Assembly: GCA_036375715.1 (NCBI GenBank)
Contig: DASVBS010000076.1
Location: 1 to 64,000 of the forward strand
Origin: Longimicrobiaceae bacterium
Lineage (GTDB): Bacteria > Gemmatimonadota > Gemmatimonadetes > Longimicrobiales > Longimicrobiaceae
Direction: 5' to 3'
DNA length: 64,000 nt
The position numbers and the translations under genes were made by a program. Positions within the stretch are counted from its first letter, which is position 1. Each line of letters starts with the position of its first letter. The notes beneath the pieces were generated by a model that was not told the origin of the DNA, searched no databases, and saw only the letters and a list, made by a program, of their open reading frames with translations. Shown piece after piece: positions 50,834 to 59,588 of this stretch.

Positions 50834-52099
50834 TCAGCGTGGCGCCACCGTCACGGTCGGTGGGTGCGCAAAATCGTTCCAGATGCGGTCCAGCTCGGCG
50901 GCGTCGGGGGCGCCATCGTGGACCACGTAGCGGTACCGTAGTCGCAGCTCCTGGGCTGGCTCGATCGACCACTCACCGAGCTGCGACGGGGCGTAAACGA
51001 AGTACGGCTCACGCGGGTGAATCCGGACGGGCTCCGGGTGGCGGAAGTTCTGCGGATGGCTCAGCACCGCCACGCCCCTCAGCGCCCCTTCCGCGGTGCC
51101 CCCGATATGCGTCCAGCGGGCGCGGCTCTCGTTCCCGCTTTCCCGGTCGCGCCCCTCGGAGGTGAGGAAGCTCGCGTTCTCGGTGCCGTACCAGTCGTCA
51201 CGTCCGCGGAAGGCGACACCGCCGTAATGGTACTGCGGAAGGATCAGCGCCTCGTCTCCCGCGGTATGCTGCTCGACTTCCAGGTCGAACAGCCAGTAGG
51301 GCCGCTCGTGCCCCGTGACGTTGTAGACGCGCAGGGTCCAGCGCTCGTTCAATGCATCCCGGGGTTGCTCGCCGGTGAGCGCCACGTAGCGATGGCGGGC
51401 CGAGAACCCACCGAATACAGGTCCGCCCCAGGCGCTGTCGAGCGCCACCGGCAACACGTCGCCCTTGCGGTCGGCCACGTTCCAGAAGTCGACTTCTTCC
51501 CCCTGGAAGACGGCCCGCGTCCAGGCGGCCCAGATCCCGTGATGGTGGAGGTGGTCCGGTGGATAATCGCCGGTGACCATCACCCCTTCGGGGGTGAGGA
51601 TCGGGTGCACGTAACCCCCTCGGCGGTAAACCGGATCGATGTCAGGGCGCGGTGGATCGGTTATCGCCGCGTGGTAGCGCAGCACGGTGCGGCCGTCGAC
51701 GGACAGGGTCACGGTCGCGGAGTCACGCCGAGCCGCCACACCGTCTAGGGCCGCCGTGCCCGGCTCGAGCACGAGCTCGACCGTCTCGCTCGCCGCCAGC
51801 GAGTCGAGGACGAAGAAGGCCCGGCCGTCCGGCCCGGCCTGAAGCGGGTAAATGCGACCGTCCGGCGCCCTGAGCTGGTACTCGCCCGCCTGAACCCCTG
51901 CCGGGAGCTCGAACTCCACCGGTACGGCGAAGCGATCGTACTCTCCCGCGTCCACGGTGACGGCGAAGCTCGGCTCGGCGGAGGATCCCCCGCCGGCCGC
52001 ACAGGCCCCGGCTGTGGCCAGCGCAACAACCAGGAGCGCCCCACGTCGGACGGGCAGCCCCGTCAACAGCTCCTTCACCGACTCCGTCACCGCCGCCAT
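50834..52099 (-). CDS. PmoA/DUF6807 family lipoprotein
   Basis: 421 residues from ATG 52099, overlapping the stop of the upstream oxidoreductase gene by one base. The signal peptide ends with a lipobox-like GACA (Cys about residue 34). The body contains the family motifs YVHPILTPEGVMVTGDYPPDHLHHHGIW, WNVADRKGDV and YGGVAFRGRDDWYG. Although named PmoA in databases, this family is unrelated to methane monooxygenase; it is common in carbohydrate-degradation loci of environmental bacteria and may act on a glycan or keto-sugar. The DHLHHHG cluster is a likely metal or active site. Confidence 0.88.
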   Translation of the reverse strand: MAAVTESVKELLTGLPVRRGALLVVALATAGACAAGGGSSAEPSFAVTVDAGEYDRFAVPVEFELPAGVQAGEYQLRAPDGRIYPLQAGPDGRAFFVLDSLAASETVELVLEPGTAALDGVAARRDSATVTLSVDGRTVLRYHAAITDPPRPDIDPVYRRGGYVHPILTPEGVMVTGDYPPDHLHHHGIWAAWTRAVFQGEEVDFWNVADRKGDVLPVALDSAWGGPVFGGFSARHRYVALTGEQPRDALNERWTLRVYNVTGHERPYWLFDLEVEQHTAGDEALILPQYHYGGVAFRGRDDWYGTENASFLTSEGRDRESGNESRARWTHIGGTAEGALRGVAVLSHPQNFRHPEPVRIHPREPYFVYAPSQLGEWSIEPAQELRLRYRYVVHDGAPDAAELDRIWNDFAHPPTVTVAPR

Positions 52100-53124
52100 C
52101 AGTGCGGAGCGACCGGTCGGTGGTCGCGCGCGGACTGGTAGATCGCCTCGACCACCGCGACGCTGCGCCGCGCCTCGCGGCCGTTGCAGAGCGGCTCCCG
52201 GTCGTTGGCCACGGCGTCGAGGAAGTCCTCGAGCACCGCTCGGTGGGCACTGACGTCGGAGACGGTCGCCGAGCTGGCGCTCTCGTTGCTGCCCGCTGTT
52301 CCGTCGGGCGGCGGCTCGTCCGGCCCGCTGTGCAGGCCGACGAATGATACGCGGTTCTCCTCGACCACGACCGTGCCGTTCGAGCCGGTCAGCTCCAGCC
52401 GACGCGGGAATCCGGGGTACGCCGCCGTGGTCGCCTCCAGCGCGCCCACCGCGCCACTGGCGAACTCCAGACACGCGACCACCGTGTCCTCGACCTCGAT
52501 CTCGTGCAGCGCCGTTCGGGTGTGCGCGTAGACGTCACGGATATCGCCCATGAGCCAGAGGAGGAGATCCACGGTGTGCACGCCCTGGTTCATGAGGGCG
52601 CCTCCACCGTCGAGCGCCCAGGTCCCCCGCCACCGGGAGTTGGCGTAGTACTCCGGCGGTCGATACCACTTCACCTGCGCGGTGGCAAGGAAGATGTCGC
52701 CGAGCCCGCCCTGATCGACCAACCGCTTCAGCCAGGCCACGTCGGGTGCGGCGCGGTTCTGAAAGAAGACGCCGAGCTTCGCGCCCCTACCTTCGGCCGC
52801 CGCGAGCAGCTCGTCGACCTTGCGGGTGCTGACGTCGAGAGGCTTCTCGGACAGGACGTGGAGCCCCCGCTCCAACGCAGCCATGGCCTGCTCCGCGTGC
52901 ATGCCCGAGGGGCTCCCGATCAGCACCACCTCCATAGGTCGATGGTTCAGGAAGCTCTCGATGTCCGGGTATACGGTCCCCCCGTACTTGTCGGCCAGGG
53001 AGCGAGTGCGCTCGAGGTTGCCTCCGTGCATCGCCACGATCTCCACGCCGGGAATCTCGAGCGCGGCCCGTGCGTGGGTGTCGCTGATGTTGCCTCCACC
53101 GATGATTCCCACACGAATGCTCAT
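52099..53124 (-). CDS. Gfo/Idh/MocA family oxidoreductase
   Basis: 341 residues from ATG 53124 (MSIRVGIIGGG), six bases after GGAG; no signal peptide. NAD(P) site GIIGGGNIS, LSEKPLDVSTRKVDELL with the catalytic Lys, and GGGALMNQGVHTVDLLLWLMGDI with the typical Asp/His pair. It is predicted to be a cytoplasmic sugar dehydrogenase. Coupled to the PmoA-like gene by a TGATG overlap, it forms the downstream half of the catabolic operon. Confidence 0.93.
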   Translation of the reverse strand: MSIRVGIIGGGNISDTHARAALEIPGVEIVAMHGGNLERTRSLADKYGGTVYPDIESFLNHRPMEVVLIGSPSGMHAEQAMAALERGLHVLSEKPLDVSTRKVDELLAAAEGRGAKLGVFFQNRAAPDVAWLKRLVDQGGLGDIFLATAQVKWYRPPEYYANSRWRGTWALDGGGALMNQGVHTVDLLLWLMGDIRDVYAHTRTALHEIEVEDTVVACLEFASGAVGALEATTAAYPGFPRRLELTGSNGTVVVEENRVSFVGLHSGPDEPPPDGTAGSNESASSATVSDVSAHRAVLEDFLDAVANDREPLCNGREARRSVAVVEAIYQSARDHRPVAPH

Positions 53125-53176
53125 CAACAGCTCCTCGAATCAGCGGTCCGCCAGAGGGCGGCAAATGGGCGAAAGG

Positions 53177-54619
53177 TCACGCCGGTGCACCGGGCGCCAC
53201 CAGCGCTTCGTAGTGCGGTATCCGATCCAGAATGCAGCCGCTGCGGGCGTAGAAGTCATCGTCGAGCACGAACACCCCGTCGTGCACGCGGCGCCACGAC
53301 GCGTCGGCGCACGGGTGATAGCTCTCCATGCGGCTCCATTCGCGATACTGCTGGTGCCCGTTGGTCTCCATCATCCCCACCTGCATCCCCGGGAAGGGCG
53401 CCAGCCGCGCGGCGATCGTCTTGTTCCAGTCCACCAGGATCGGGTTCACGGTGAGATCGGCAGCCATGCAGGCGACTCCGCGGTCATGACAGAGCTGCGC
53501 CATCATCACCGTTTCGCTGAGCGTCTTCGCGATTGCTTTGAGTGCAATCCCCCGGTATCCAAGGTCGATCCTGCGTAGCGCGTCCTCCGCCGTGGTCGCG
53601 CTCTCGTCCGCCGCGATCGGAACGGGGATGTCCGAGACATCCTCCTCGTTCTCGTACGGGAACGGCTCTTCGATCACCACGATCTGCTCGAAAGCGCCGA
53701 TCTTCCGGGCGTGATCGAGCAGCCGCAGCAGCGTTTCTTTGCGCTGGTAGCGGCTGTTCGGATCGAGATCGTAGCGAATTCGACCGTCCGGGGTGTGCCG
53801 CGTCTGCATCGAGCCTACCGCCCGGTGCACCTGCGTGAGCCGCTCCATGTCCCGCTCGATCATCTCCTCCTGCGACCCGGGGTGGCCGAGCTTGAGCTTG
53901 ATCACGAAGTAGCCGTCGCGGGCAGCGCGCTCCACCTCCTCGATGGGCAGGGCGTAGGTGACTGACGGCAGACTGGCGATGTGCTCGTGCCGGTGCGAGA
54001 GCCCCGGGCGGTACTGTTCGGGGACGAGATCGTCGAAGCGGGTCAGGCCGTTCTCACGAGCGTACAGCACCCAGGCGGCATTGTCCACCGGAACCAGCGC
54101 GTTGAGCACGAAGGTTCGGTTCAGATCAGGCACGCCGGAGGTGCGCCGCGCATACTCGTAGAGCTCCTCGACGATCCCCTCCAGCAGCGTGATCGGGTGA
54201 TCGAAGCGCTCACCGCGGATCATCTGCAGGGCGCGATCGGAAACCGCGAGCATCAATGCGTTCGCGCCGCTCTCTGTGAAGCGGGTGAGCACGTCCGGGT
54301 CGCACCAGAGAATGTTCTGCGTTCCCAGCCCGACCCCGAAGTTGCCCGAGGAGCTCTCGATGCGCGCCACCGTCTGCCAGAACTCGGTCATGTAGCCACC
54401 GGCAAAGCCGGACGGCCGGATGAGCGGCTCGCGCTCGAAGTTCAGGGAAGTGGCCCGGACCTCGACCGGCCGGGCGGGGGAGGACGTAATGGCCGTCGAC
54501 GCGGGCTGACGATCGTGCCGCCGACCGCTCCCGGGGGCAAGCCCCGCCACGGCCAGCGCACCGCTATGAGCGAGAAACGCCCGCCGATCCATGGGGAGGT
54601 GACCCGGACCGCAGGTCAC
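53177..54619 (-). CDS. Enolase superfamily (mandelate racemase/muconate lactonizing type) enzyme with export signal
   Basis: 480 residues from GTG 54619, which follows GGGGAGGAGGC and overlaps the previous stop by four bases; ATG 54592 is an alternative. A Tat-like leader (MDRRAFLAHSGALAVAGLA) is seen. The barrel has a KLKLG lysine pair, metal ligands Asp (IRYDLDPNSRY), Glu (VVIEEPFPYE) and Asp/Glu (AADESATT), and a Lys in GIALKAIAK. Family members dehydrate or racemise sugar acids; export of such an enzyme is uncommon and suggests processing of a sugar derivative in the periplasm. Confidence 0.88.
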   Translation of the reverse strand: MTCGPGHLPMDRRAFLAHSGALAVAGLAPGSGRRHDRQPASTAITSSPARPVEVRATSLNFEREPLIRPSGFAGGYMTEFWQTVARIESSSGNFGVGLGTQNILWCDPDVLTRFTESGANALMLAVSDRALQMIRGERFDHPITLLEGIVEELYEYARRTSGVPDLNRTFVLNALVPVDNAAWVLYARENGLTRFDDLVPEQYRPGLSHRHEHIASLPSVTYALPIEEVERAARDGYFVIKLKLGHPGSQEEMIERDMERLTQVHRAVGSMQTRHTPDGRIRYDLDPNSRYQRKETLLRLLDHARKIGAFEQIVVIEEPFPYENEEDVSDIPVPIAADESATTAEDALRRIDLGYRGIALKAIAKTLSETVMMAQLCHDRGVACMAADLTVNPILVDWNKTIAARLAPFPGMQVGMMETNGHQQYREWSRMESYHPCADASWRRVHDGVFVLDDDFYARSGCILDRIPHYEALVAPGAPA

Positions 54620-55596
54620 GCCTCCTCCCCGTTACCCGCCGCGAGCCCCGCCTCGGCCAGCAGCGCGCGCAGGCGCTCCAGGTCCCTCCGCATCAGCCGG
54701 ATCGCCTCCTGTCTCCGCTCCGCGCGAGAGAGGTCGCTGGGTCCTTCCAATGGCGGATACTCGAAATGCAGGGAGATCGGCCCGGAGATGCGCAGCTCGT
54801 CTACCATCCGCAGATAGCGTGGATAGTCGACCATCCCGTCGCCCAGAGGAACCCAGCGCGGCACCCAGCGATCCGGCCGCTCCGCCCAGAGAAAGTCCTT
54901 GACGTCCACGGTGCGGATGTAGGGTGCGAGCAGGCGCAGGCCGAGTGGCCACGCGGTCCCGCCCTCCACGGTGGCGTGGGCGATGTCGTATTGCACGCCC
55001 AGCCAGCGCGGATTCACTCCACGCAGCAGATAGGCGAGGTCCCACACCGGACCGCCGACACCCGTGCCGGAGTGGTTCTGATACGCACCGTGCAACCCGA
55101 ATTGCTCGTTGAGCTCCGCGAGCTCCTGGATCAGCGGGCGCATCCCGTCCAGAGCGCTGGCGATCGGGACCTCCTCGGGATAGCCGAGGTAGCCCATGCG
55201 ATAGGCTTGAATCCCCTCGTCCCGGCCGGTCGCGAGGATGCGGCGGGTAGCGGGATCTCGCGCCCGCGTGATCGCGGTGGTCATCAGCGGGACCACCAAC
55301 CCCGCCGAGCGCGCGGCGCGAACAGCTCGGGGAAGGTCCTTTGTAACCCTCTCCGGCAGAACATGACCGCCGGGACGCACCGTGAGATCGATCCCGTCGA
55401 AACCCGCCTCCGCCACCACGTCCGCCAGCTCCTCGTACTCCAGCCACTGCAGGTGCTTGCTGAAGACGGTGATCGGCCCGAGCCCTTCCCGACGCTTCCC
55501 CGCCGCAGGACCCGGTATCGCCGCAACGCCGAGCGGGAGCGACGCTCCCAGCGCCGCTCCTCTCGCGAGGAAGGCCCGGCGGGTGAGGCCGCTCAT
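54616..55596 (-). CDS. Sugar phosphate isomerase/epimerase family (xylose isomerase-like TIM barrel), Tat-exported
   Basis: 326 residues with a Tat leader (TRRAFLARGAALGASLPLG). The barrel has the AP_endonuc_2/xylose-isomerase-like pattern: EADGIDLTVRPGGHVLPE-type start (here AGFDGIDLTVRPGGH), LHGAYQNHSG, VQYDIAHA and DVKDFLW, with Glu/Asp/His metal ligands along the strands. Such enzymes epimerise, isomerise or hydrate free keto-sugars. It overlaps both neighbours by four bases. Confidence 0.9.
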   Translation of the reverse strand: MSGLTRRAFLARGAALGASLPLGVAAIPGPAAGKRREGLGPITVFSKHLQWLEYEELADVVAEAGFDGIDLTVRPGGHVLPERVTKDLPRAVRAARSAGLVVPLMTTAITRARDPATRRILATGRDEGIQAYRMGYLGYPEEVPIASALDGMRPLIQELAELNEQFGLHGAYQNHSGTGVGGPVWDLAYLLRGVNPRWLGVQYDIAHATVEGGTAWPLGLRLLAPYIRTVDVKDFLWAERPDRWVPRWVPLGDGMVDYPRYLRMVDELRISGPISLHFEYPPLEGPSDLSRAERRQEAIRLMRRDLERLRALLAEAGLAAGNGEEA

Positions 55597-56285
55597 TTCA
55601 GCTCACGAATCCTGAGGTTGCGGTACCGGTAAACCTTGCCGTCCTCGCCGTGGTGCTGGAGGCCAATCGGGCCGGAGGCATCCATGGTGTCGCGGAAGGC
55701 GGTGGTCAGCACGTCATTGACCCAGATCTTGAGGCTGTCGCCCACGGCCTGGACGCGATAGTGATTCCAGTCGGTCGGACGGAAGGCGGTACCCGGGCCC
55801 TCGCGGAAGGCTTTCGCCGCGGCGGAGTCACCCGCCGGCGGGTTGAGCCACGCGCGCCTGCCTTCGTCGTAGAGGCCACCCGACCAGCGACGTCCGGTGG
55901 GGTCCACCTCGGCCTGGTAGCCGTAGACGCGGTTGGGCTCCACGTTTGCTCGGAACATGAAGCCGGCATTGGACATCGTATCGGGCAGCAGCACCTCCCC
56001 CTCGAATACGAAGTCGTCGAACTCCTCTTCCGTCACCAGGAAGAACTTCCGGTCGCCCTGCAGACGGATCTCGCCGTCCTCGACGGTCACGGTTCCCCAC
56101 TCGTATGGGTTGGTCCATCCGGCGGTGGTTTCGCCATCGAACAGCGGTCGCCAATCCTCGCTGTTCTCAACGCCATTCTCAGCGGCCGAGTCACCGCTCT
56201 CAACGGCTGAATCGCCGCTCGCCGCGCAACCGGCGAGCCCTGCCGCGCAGAGCAGCGCGAGGGCGATCGAACGAATGCTTCGCAT
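55593..56285 (-). CDS. DUF1080 (3-keto-disaccharide hydrolase-type) lipoprotein
   Basis: 230 residues from ATG 56285. Lipobox LAGC at about residue 20, then Ser/Glu-rich spacer. The lectin-like DUF1080 domain is recognised by WRPLFDGETTAGWTNP, VEDGEIRLQGD, FVFEGEVLLP and DWNHYRVQAVGDSLKIWVND. Members hydrolyse or cleave 3-keto-glycosides in pathways where a Gfo/Idh/MocA enzyme first oxidises the sugar at C3. It is the first of two tandem DUF1080 genes, coupled to the TIM-barrel gene. Confidence 0.9.
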   Translation of the reverse strand: MRSIRSIALALLCAAGLAGCAASGDSAVESGDSAAENGVENSEDWRPLFDGETTAGWTNPYEWGTVTVEDGEIRLQGDRKFFLVTEEEFDDFVFEGEVLLPDTMSNAGFMFRANVEPNRVYGYQAEVDPTGRRWSGGLYDEGRRAWLNPPAGDSAAAKAFREGPGTAFRPTDWNHYRVQAVGDSLKIWVNDVLTTAFRDTMDASGPIGLQHHGEDGKVYRYRNLRIRELK

Positions 56286-56354
56286 TTCTTTGAGTTTACG
56301 GGAGGAAGACGAAAAGCGGCGGCTCATGCGACGGAGCCGCCGCCCACGGGCAGA

Positions 56355-57215
56355 TCAGTCCAGCGTACGGATCTTGATGTTGCGGAACCAGACCGCGTCG
56401 TTGTGGTCCTGCAGGACGATGTGCCCCTCGCGCCGGTCGGCGAAGCCCTCGATCTCGGCATATTTGCTGGCCGCGAGCAGCGAGTCCATACGGGGCGAGC
56501 CGAGCTCGTACTCGAGCACCTTCTTGCCATTGAGCCAGTGCTCGCCATGGTTGCCGCGGAAGACGATGCGGCCATGGTTCCACTCGCCCGGCGGGTTCAG
56601 GGGCTTGTCGTCGCCGGCGCTGATCAGATCGTAGAGGCCCGCGGCCTTGCGGTTCCCCCCAACCCCAGCGTTCGCGTCCGGGTGCCGCTCGTCATCCAGG
56701 ATCTGGTACTCGAAGCCGAGCGCCGCCGTCTTGGGCGGGTGCGCCATCGAAAGCTCTTCGCTGACGTTGTACTTCACGCCGCTGTTCCCGCCCTCAGAGA
56801 CCTTCCAGTCGAAGGCGAGCTCGAAATCGCCGAAGGTCTCGATGGTCATCAGATCACCACCCGCGATCGGCTGCCCGTCGGCCTGCACCGGCACATCGCC
56901 GCTGGGGATCTTCTTGATGGCCCCGTCTTCGATGGTCCAGTGGGCGCTCGGGATCGAGTCGATGCCGAGCCCTCTCCAGCCCGTGAAGCTTTCGCCGTCG
57001 AACAGAAGCCGCCATCCCTGGGCGCGCTCCTCCTCCGTCAGCGTATTCAGGGCGGTGGTGTCCGTCGCGGAGTCTGCGTTCATGGGGGCATCGGTCTCCG
57101 GGGCCGCCTCGGCATCCGGGCCGCCGCCGCAGGCGGCGAGGGCGGTCACCACCAGGGTGGGAACGCCCAGCCTTGTCAGCCTTCGGATGAGCCCCTGGCT
57201 ACGGTGTTTCAACAT
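56355..57215 (-). CDS. DUF1080 (3-keto-disaccharide hydrolase-type) lipoprotein, second copy
   Basis: 286 residues. Lipobox LAAC near residue 29 followed by a short acidic spacer. DUF1080 core: WRLLFDGESFTGWRG, WTIEDGAIKK, FELAFDWKVSEGGNSGVKYN and WNHGRIVFRGNHGEHWLNGK. The second half ends in DAVWFRNIKIRTLD, as in other members. It differs clearly from the neighbouring copy, so the two probably have different substrate linkages rather than being a recent duplication. Confidence 0.92.
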   Translation of the reverse strand: MLKHRSQGLIRRLTRLGVPTLVVTALAACGGGPDAEAAPETDAPMNADSATDTTALNTLTEEERAQGWRLLFDGESFTGWRGLGIDSIPSAHWTIEDGAIKKIPSGDVPVQADGQPIAGGDLMTIETFGDFELAFDWKVSEGGNSGVKYNVSEELSMAHPPKTAALGFEYQILDDERHPDANAGVGGNRKAAGLYDLISAGDDKPLNPPGEWNHGRIVFRGNHGEHWLNGKKVLEYELGSPRMDSLLAASKYAEIEGFADRREGHIVLQDHNDAVWFRNIKIRTLD

Positions 57216-57298
57216 TGGATCGGGTTCGGAAAAGTGAGCGACGCGGACCGGCCGCGGAGCGACCGGTCCAGAGCGGAGTCGGGATTCCGGAGGTCGGT

Positions 57299-58225
57299 TC
57301 AGCCGGTCGGGAAATCGTCGGCGGCGCGGTACGCGGCGATCACCGCGTCTTCGCCCTCCTTGCCGTCGATCGAGTTCCCGTGCTCCATCCCCAGGATCCC
57401 GTCAAAACCTTTGTCGTACAGGTGCTTGAAAATGTTCCGGTAATTGATCTCGCCGGTGCCCGGCTCGTTCCGTCCCGGATTGTCGCCGATCTGGATGTAC
57501 CCGATCTCGCTCCAGGTCTGATCCATCAGCGGGATCAGGTGCCCGCGATTCCGCTGCATGTGATAGATGTCGTACAGGATCTTGCAGGACGGGCTGTCCA
57601 CCGCCCTGCAGATCTCGTACGTCTGGTCCGCCTCGCGCAGAAAGAGGTCGGGCGTGTCGCTGAGCGGCTCCAGCACCATCACCAGCCCGTGCGGCTCGAA
57701 CACCTCGGCACCACGGCGGAGCACCTCGATCACGTTCGCGGTCTGGATGCCGATGGGGATGCGTCGGTCGAAGTTGCCGGGCACCACCGTCATCCACTTC
57801 GCCCCGGTCCGCTTCGCGACCTCGACGGCCTCCCGGCAGGTGGCAACGAAGTGCTCGGTGTGCTGCGGGTCACCCGTGACCGCCCAGACGTCGCTGTTCC
57901 GGTAGGCCGACACCACGAAGACGCCCATCCGCATCCCCAGGCGCGCCAGCTCGTTGCCGATGCGCTCCTGCAGCGCGGGGTCGCGGCCCATCATCCCGTT
58001 GTCCTCGATCGCACGAAATCCGACTTCGTGCATGTACCGGATCTGGTCGATCGGATCGTTCCCGGCGCTGTGCCGGAACATGCCGAAGTGGGGCGCATAG
58101 TTGAGCTTGAACGGCTCTCCCGGCCGGACCGGATCGGTGCCGGTCGCGCTCGCCACGCCGGGAACGGCCATTCCGGCGGCTCCCGCCAGGCCCGCTCGAA
58201 CGAAATCTCGCCGTCGCATCGTCAA
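57299..58225 (-). CDS. Hydroxypyruvate isomerase-like TIM barrel protein, Tat-exported
   Basis: 308 residues starting MTMRRRDFVRAGLAGAAGM, a twin-arginine leader. The barrel resembles hydroxypyruvate isomerase/sugar isomerase families: FRAIEDNGMMGRD, GLVMVLEPLSDTPDLFL with a catalytic Glu, ILYDIYHMQRNRG, YIQIGDNPGRNEPGTGEINY and GMEHGNS. It is the partner of the exported oxidoreductase that follows its overlapping stop (four bases). Confidence 0.92.
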   Translation of the reverse strand: MTMRRRDFVRAGLAGAAGMAVPGVASATGTDPVRPGEPFKLNYAPHFGMFRHSAGNDPIDQIRYMHEVGFRAIEDNGMMGRDPALQERIGNELARLGMRMGVFVVSAYRNSDVWAVTGDPQHTEHFVATCREAVEVAKRTGAKWMTVVPGNFDRRIPIGIQTANVIEVLRRGAEVFEPHGLVMVLEPLSDTPDLFLREADQTYEICRAVDSPSCKILYDIYHMQRNRGHLIPLMDQTWSEIGYIQIGDNPGRNEPGTGEINYRNIFKHLYDKGFDGILGMEHGNSIDGKEGEDAVIAAYRAADDFPTG

Positions 58226-59547
58226 CCCGCCTGCGAGGTGGCCTCGTGAGAGTGGCCGTACATCGGCCGTTCCAGCTTGGTCACCCCCGGCATCGCCACC
58301 GGCGCCATGGGCAGGTCGCCGAAGGCGACCTGGTCAGGCACGAGCTTGAGATTGGCGTTGAGGACCTGATCCCAGGTGAGGTCCTGACCGGTGTAGGCTG
58401 CCTCGCGCGCCATGATGGCGGTGAGCACACTCTCGGCAACCTGTCGGCCCTCGTTGAGCGGCTGCCCGGCGCGGATGCTCGCGATCAGGTCCGCGTGCTC
58501 CTGCTGATAGGGGTTCACCTCCTCACCGGAGTACTTCCAGGCCGTCGCTCCGCGGATCGTGTCGGCGGCGTTGGACGTGCCCCTGGTTCCGATGAAGAAC
58601 TCGCCCACGTAGCCGGCCGTCCCGTCCTGCTGACGGCACATGCTCGTGATGCGCGCCCCGTTGGGGTACTCGAACTCCACGCAGAAGTGATCGTAGATGT
58701 GGCCGTATTCCGGGCCGGTGCGGACCTGGCGACCACCAACGCCGTTGGCGCGGATGGGATGGCCGCCCAGCACCCAGTTGGCCACATCGATGTTGTGCAC
58801 GTGCTGCTCGACCACGTGGTCGCCGGAGAGCCAGGTGAAGTACAGCCAGTTCCGGATCTGCCACTCCGTGTCACTCATCTCCGGCTTGCGCTCGGCCGTC
58901 CACAGCCCGCCCTGGTTCCAGTAGACGTTGCCGGCCACGATGTCGCCGATCGCGCCGTCGTGGATGCGCTGGATGGTCTCGCGGTACTTGGGATCGTGCC
59001 GCCGCTGCGTCCCCGCGACGATCGCCAGGTTCTTGCTCTTGGCCAGATCCGAGGTCTCGAAGACGGAGCGCACCCCGACCGGGTCGACTGCCACCGGCTT
59101 CTCCGTGAAGACGTGCTTGCCCGCGTCGATGGCGGCCCGCAGGTGCAGGGGACGGAAGCCCGGAGGCGTGGCCAGGATGACCAGGTCGACATCGGTCGCC
59201 AGCACCTGCTTGTAGGCGTCGAAGCCCACGAAGCTGGTCTCGCCGGTGACCTTGAACTTGTCCCCGATCGCCCGGGTGAGCTGATTCTTGGAGCGCTCCA
59301 ACCGGTCGGGGAAGAGATCTCCCATCGCCACCAGCTCCACCCCTTCGGAGGAGGTGACGCAGTCACGTGCTGCGCCCGTGCCCCGTCCACCGCAGCCGAT
59401 CAGGCCTACGCGGATGGTTTCCGCCTGCCCAGCATAGGCGGCGGCGTAACCCGGCGACCACTGGGTCGCCAGCCCCGCCGTGGCCACCGCCGATACGCGG
59501 AGGAAATCGCGGCGGGTCAGGCTGGACAAGAAATCCTTACGATTCAC
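58222..59547 (-). CDS. Gfo/Idh/MocA family oxidoreductase, Tat-exported
   Basis: 441 residues from GTG 59547, eight bases after AGGAG. A Tat leader (TRRDFLRVSAVATAGLA) is preceded by a duplicated RKDFLSS. The Rossmann site is GLIGCGGRGTGAA, the catalytic region TEKPVAVDPVGV, and the C-terminal domain includes WNQGGLWTAERKPEMSDTEWQIRNW and EQHVHNIDVANWVLGGHP. Exported members of this family carry tightly bound NAD(P) and may act as glucose-fructose-oxidoreductase-type or GH109-type enzymes. Likely oxidises a periplasmic glycoside. Confidence 0.93.
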   Translation of the reverse strand: MNRKDFLSSLTRRDFLRVSAVATAGLATQWSPGYAAAYAGQAETIRVGLIGCGGRGTGAARDCVTSSEGVELVAMGDLFPDRLERSKNQLTRAIGDKFKVTGETSFVGFDAYKQVLATDVDLVILATPPGFRPLHLRAAIDAGKHVFTEKPVAVDPVGVRSVFETSDLAKSKNLAIVAGTQRRHDPKYRETIQRIHDGAIGDIVAGNVYWNQGGLWTAERKPEMSDTEWQIRNWLYFTWLSGDHVVEQHVHNIDVANWVLGGHPIRANGVGGRQVRTGPEYGHIYDHFCVEFEYPNGARITSMCRQQDGTAGYVGEFFIGTRGTSNAADTIRGATAWKYSGEEVNPYQQEHADLIASIRAGQPLNEGRQVAESVLTAIMAREAAYTGQDLTWDQVLNANLKLVPDQVAFGDLPMAPVAMPGVTKLERPMYGHSHEATSQAG

Positions 59548-59588
59548 GAGATGGGCTCCTGTCTGGAGGGTAGGGAGGAACGATCCCA

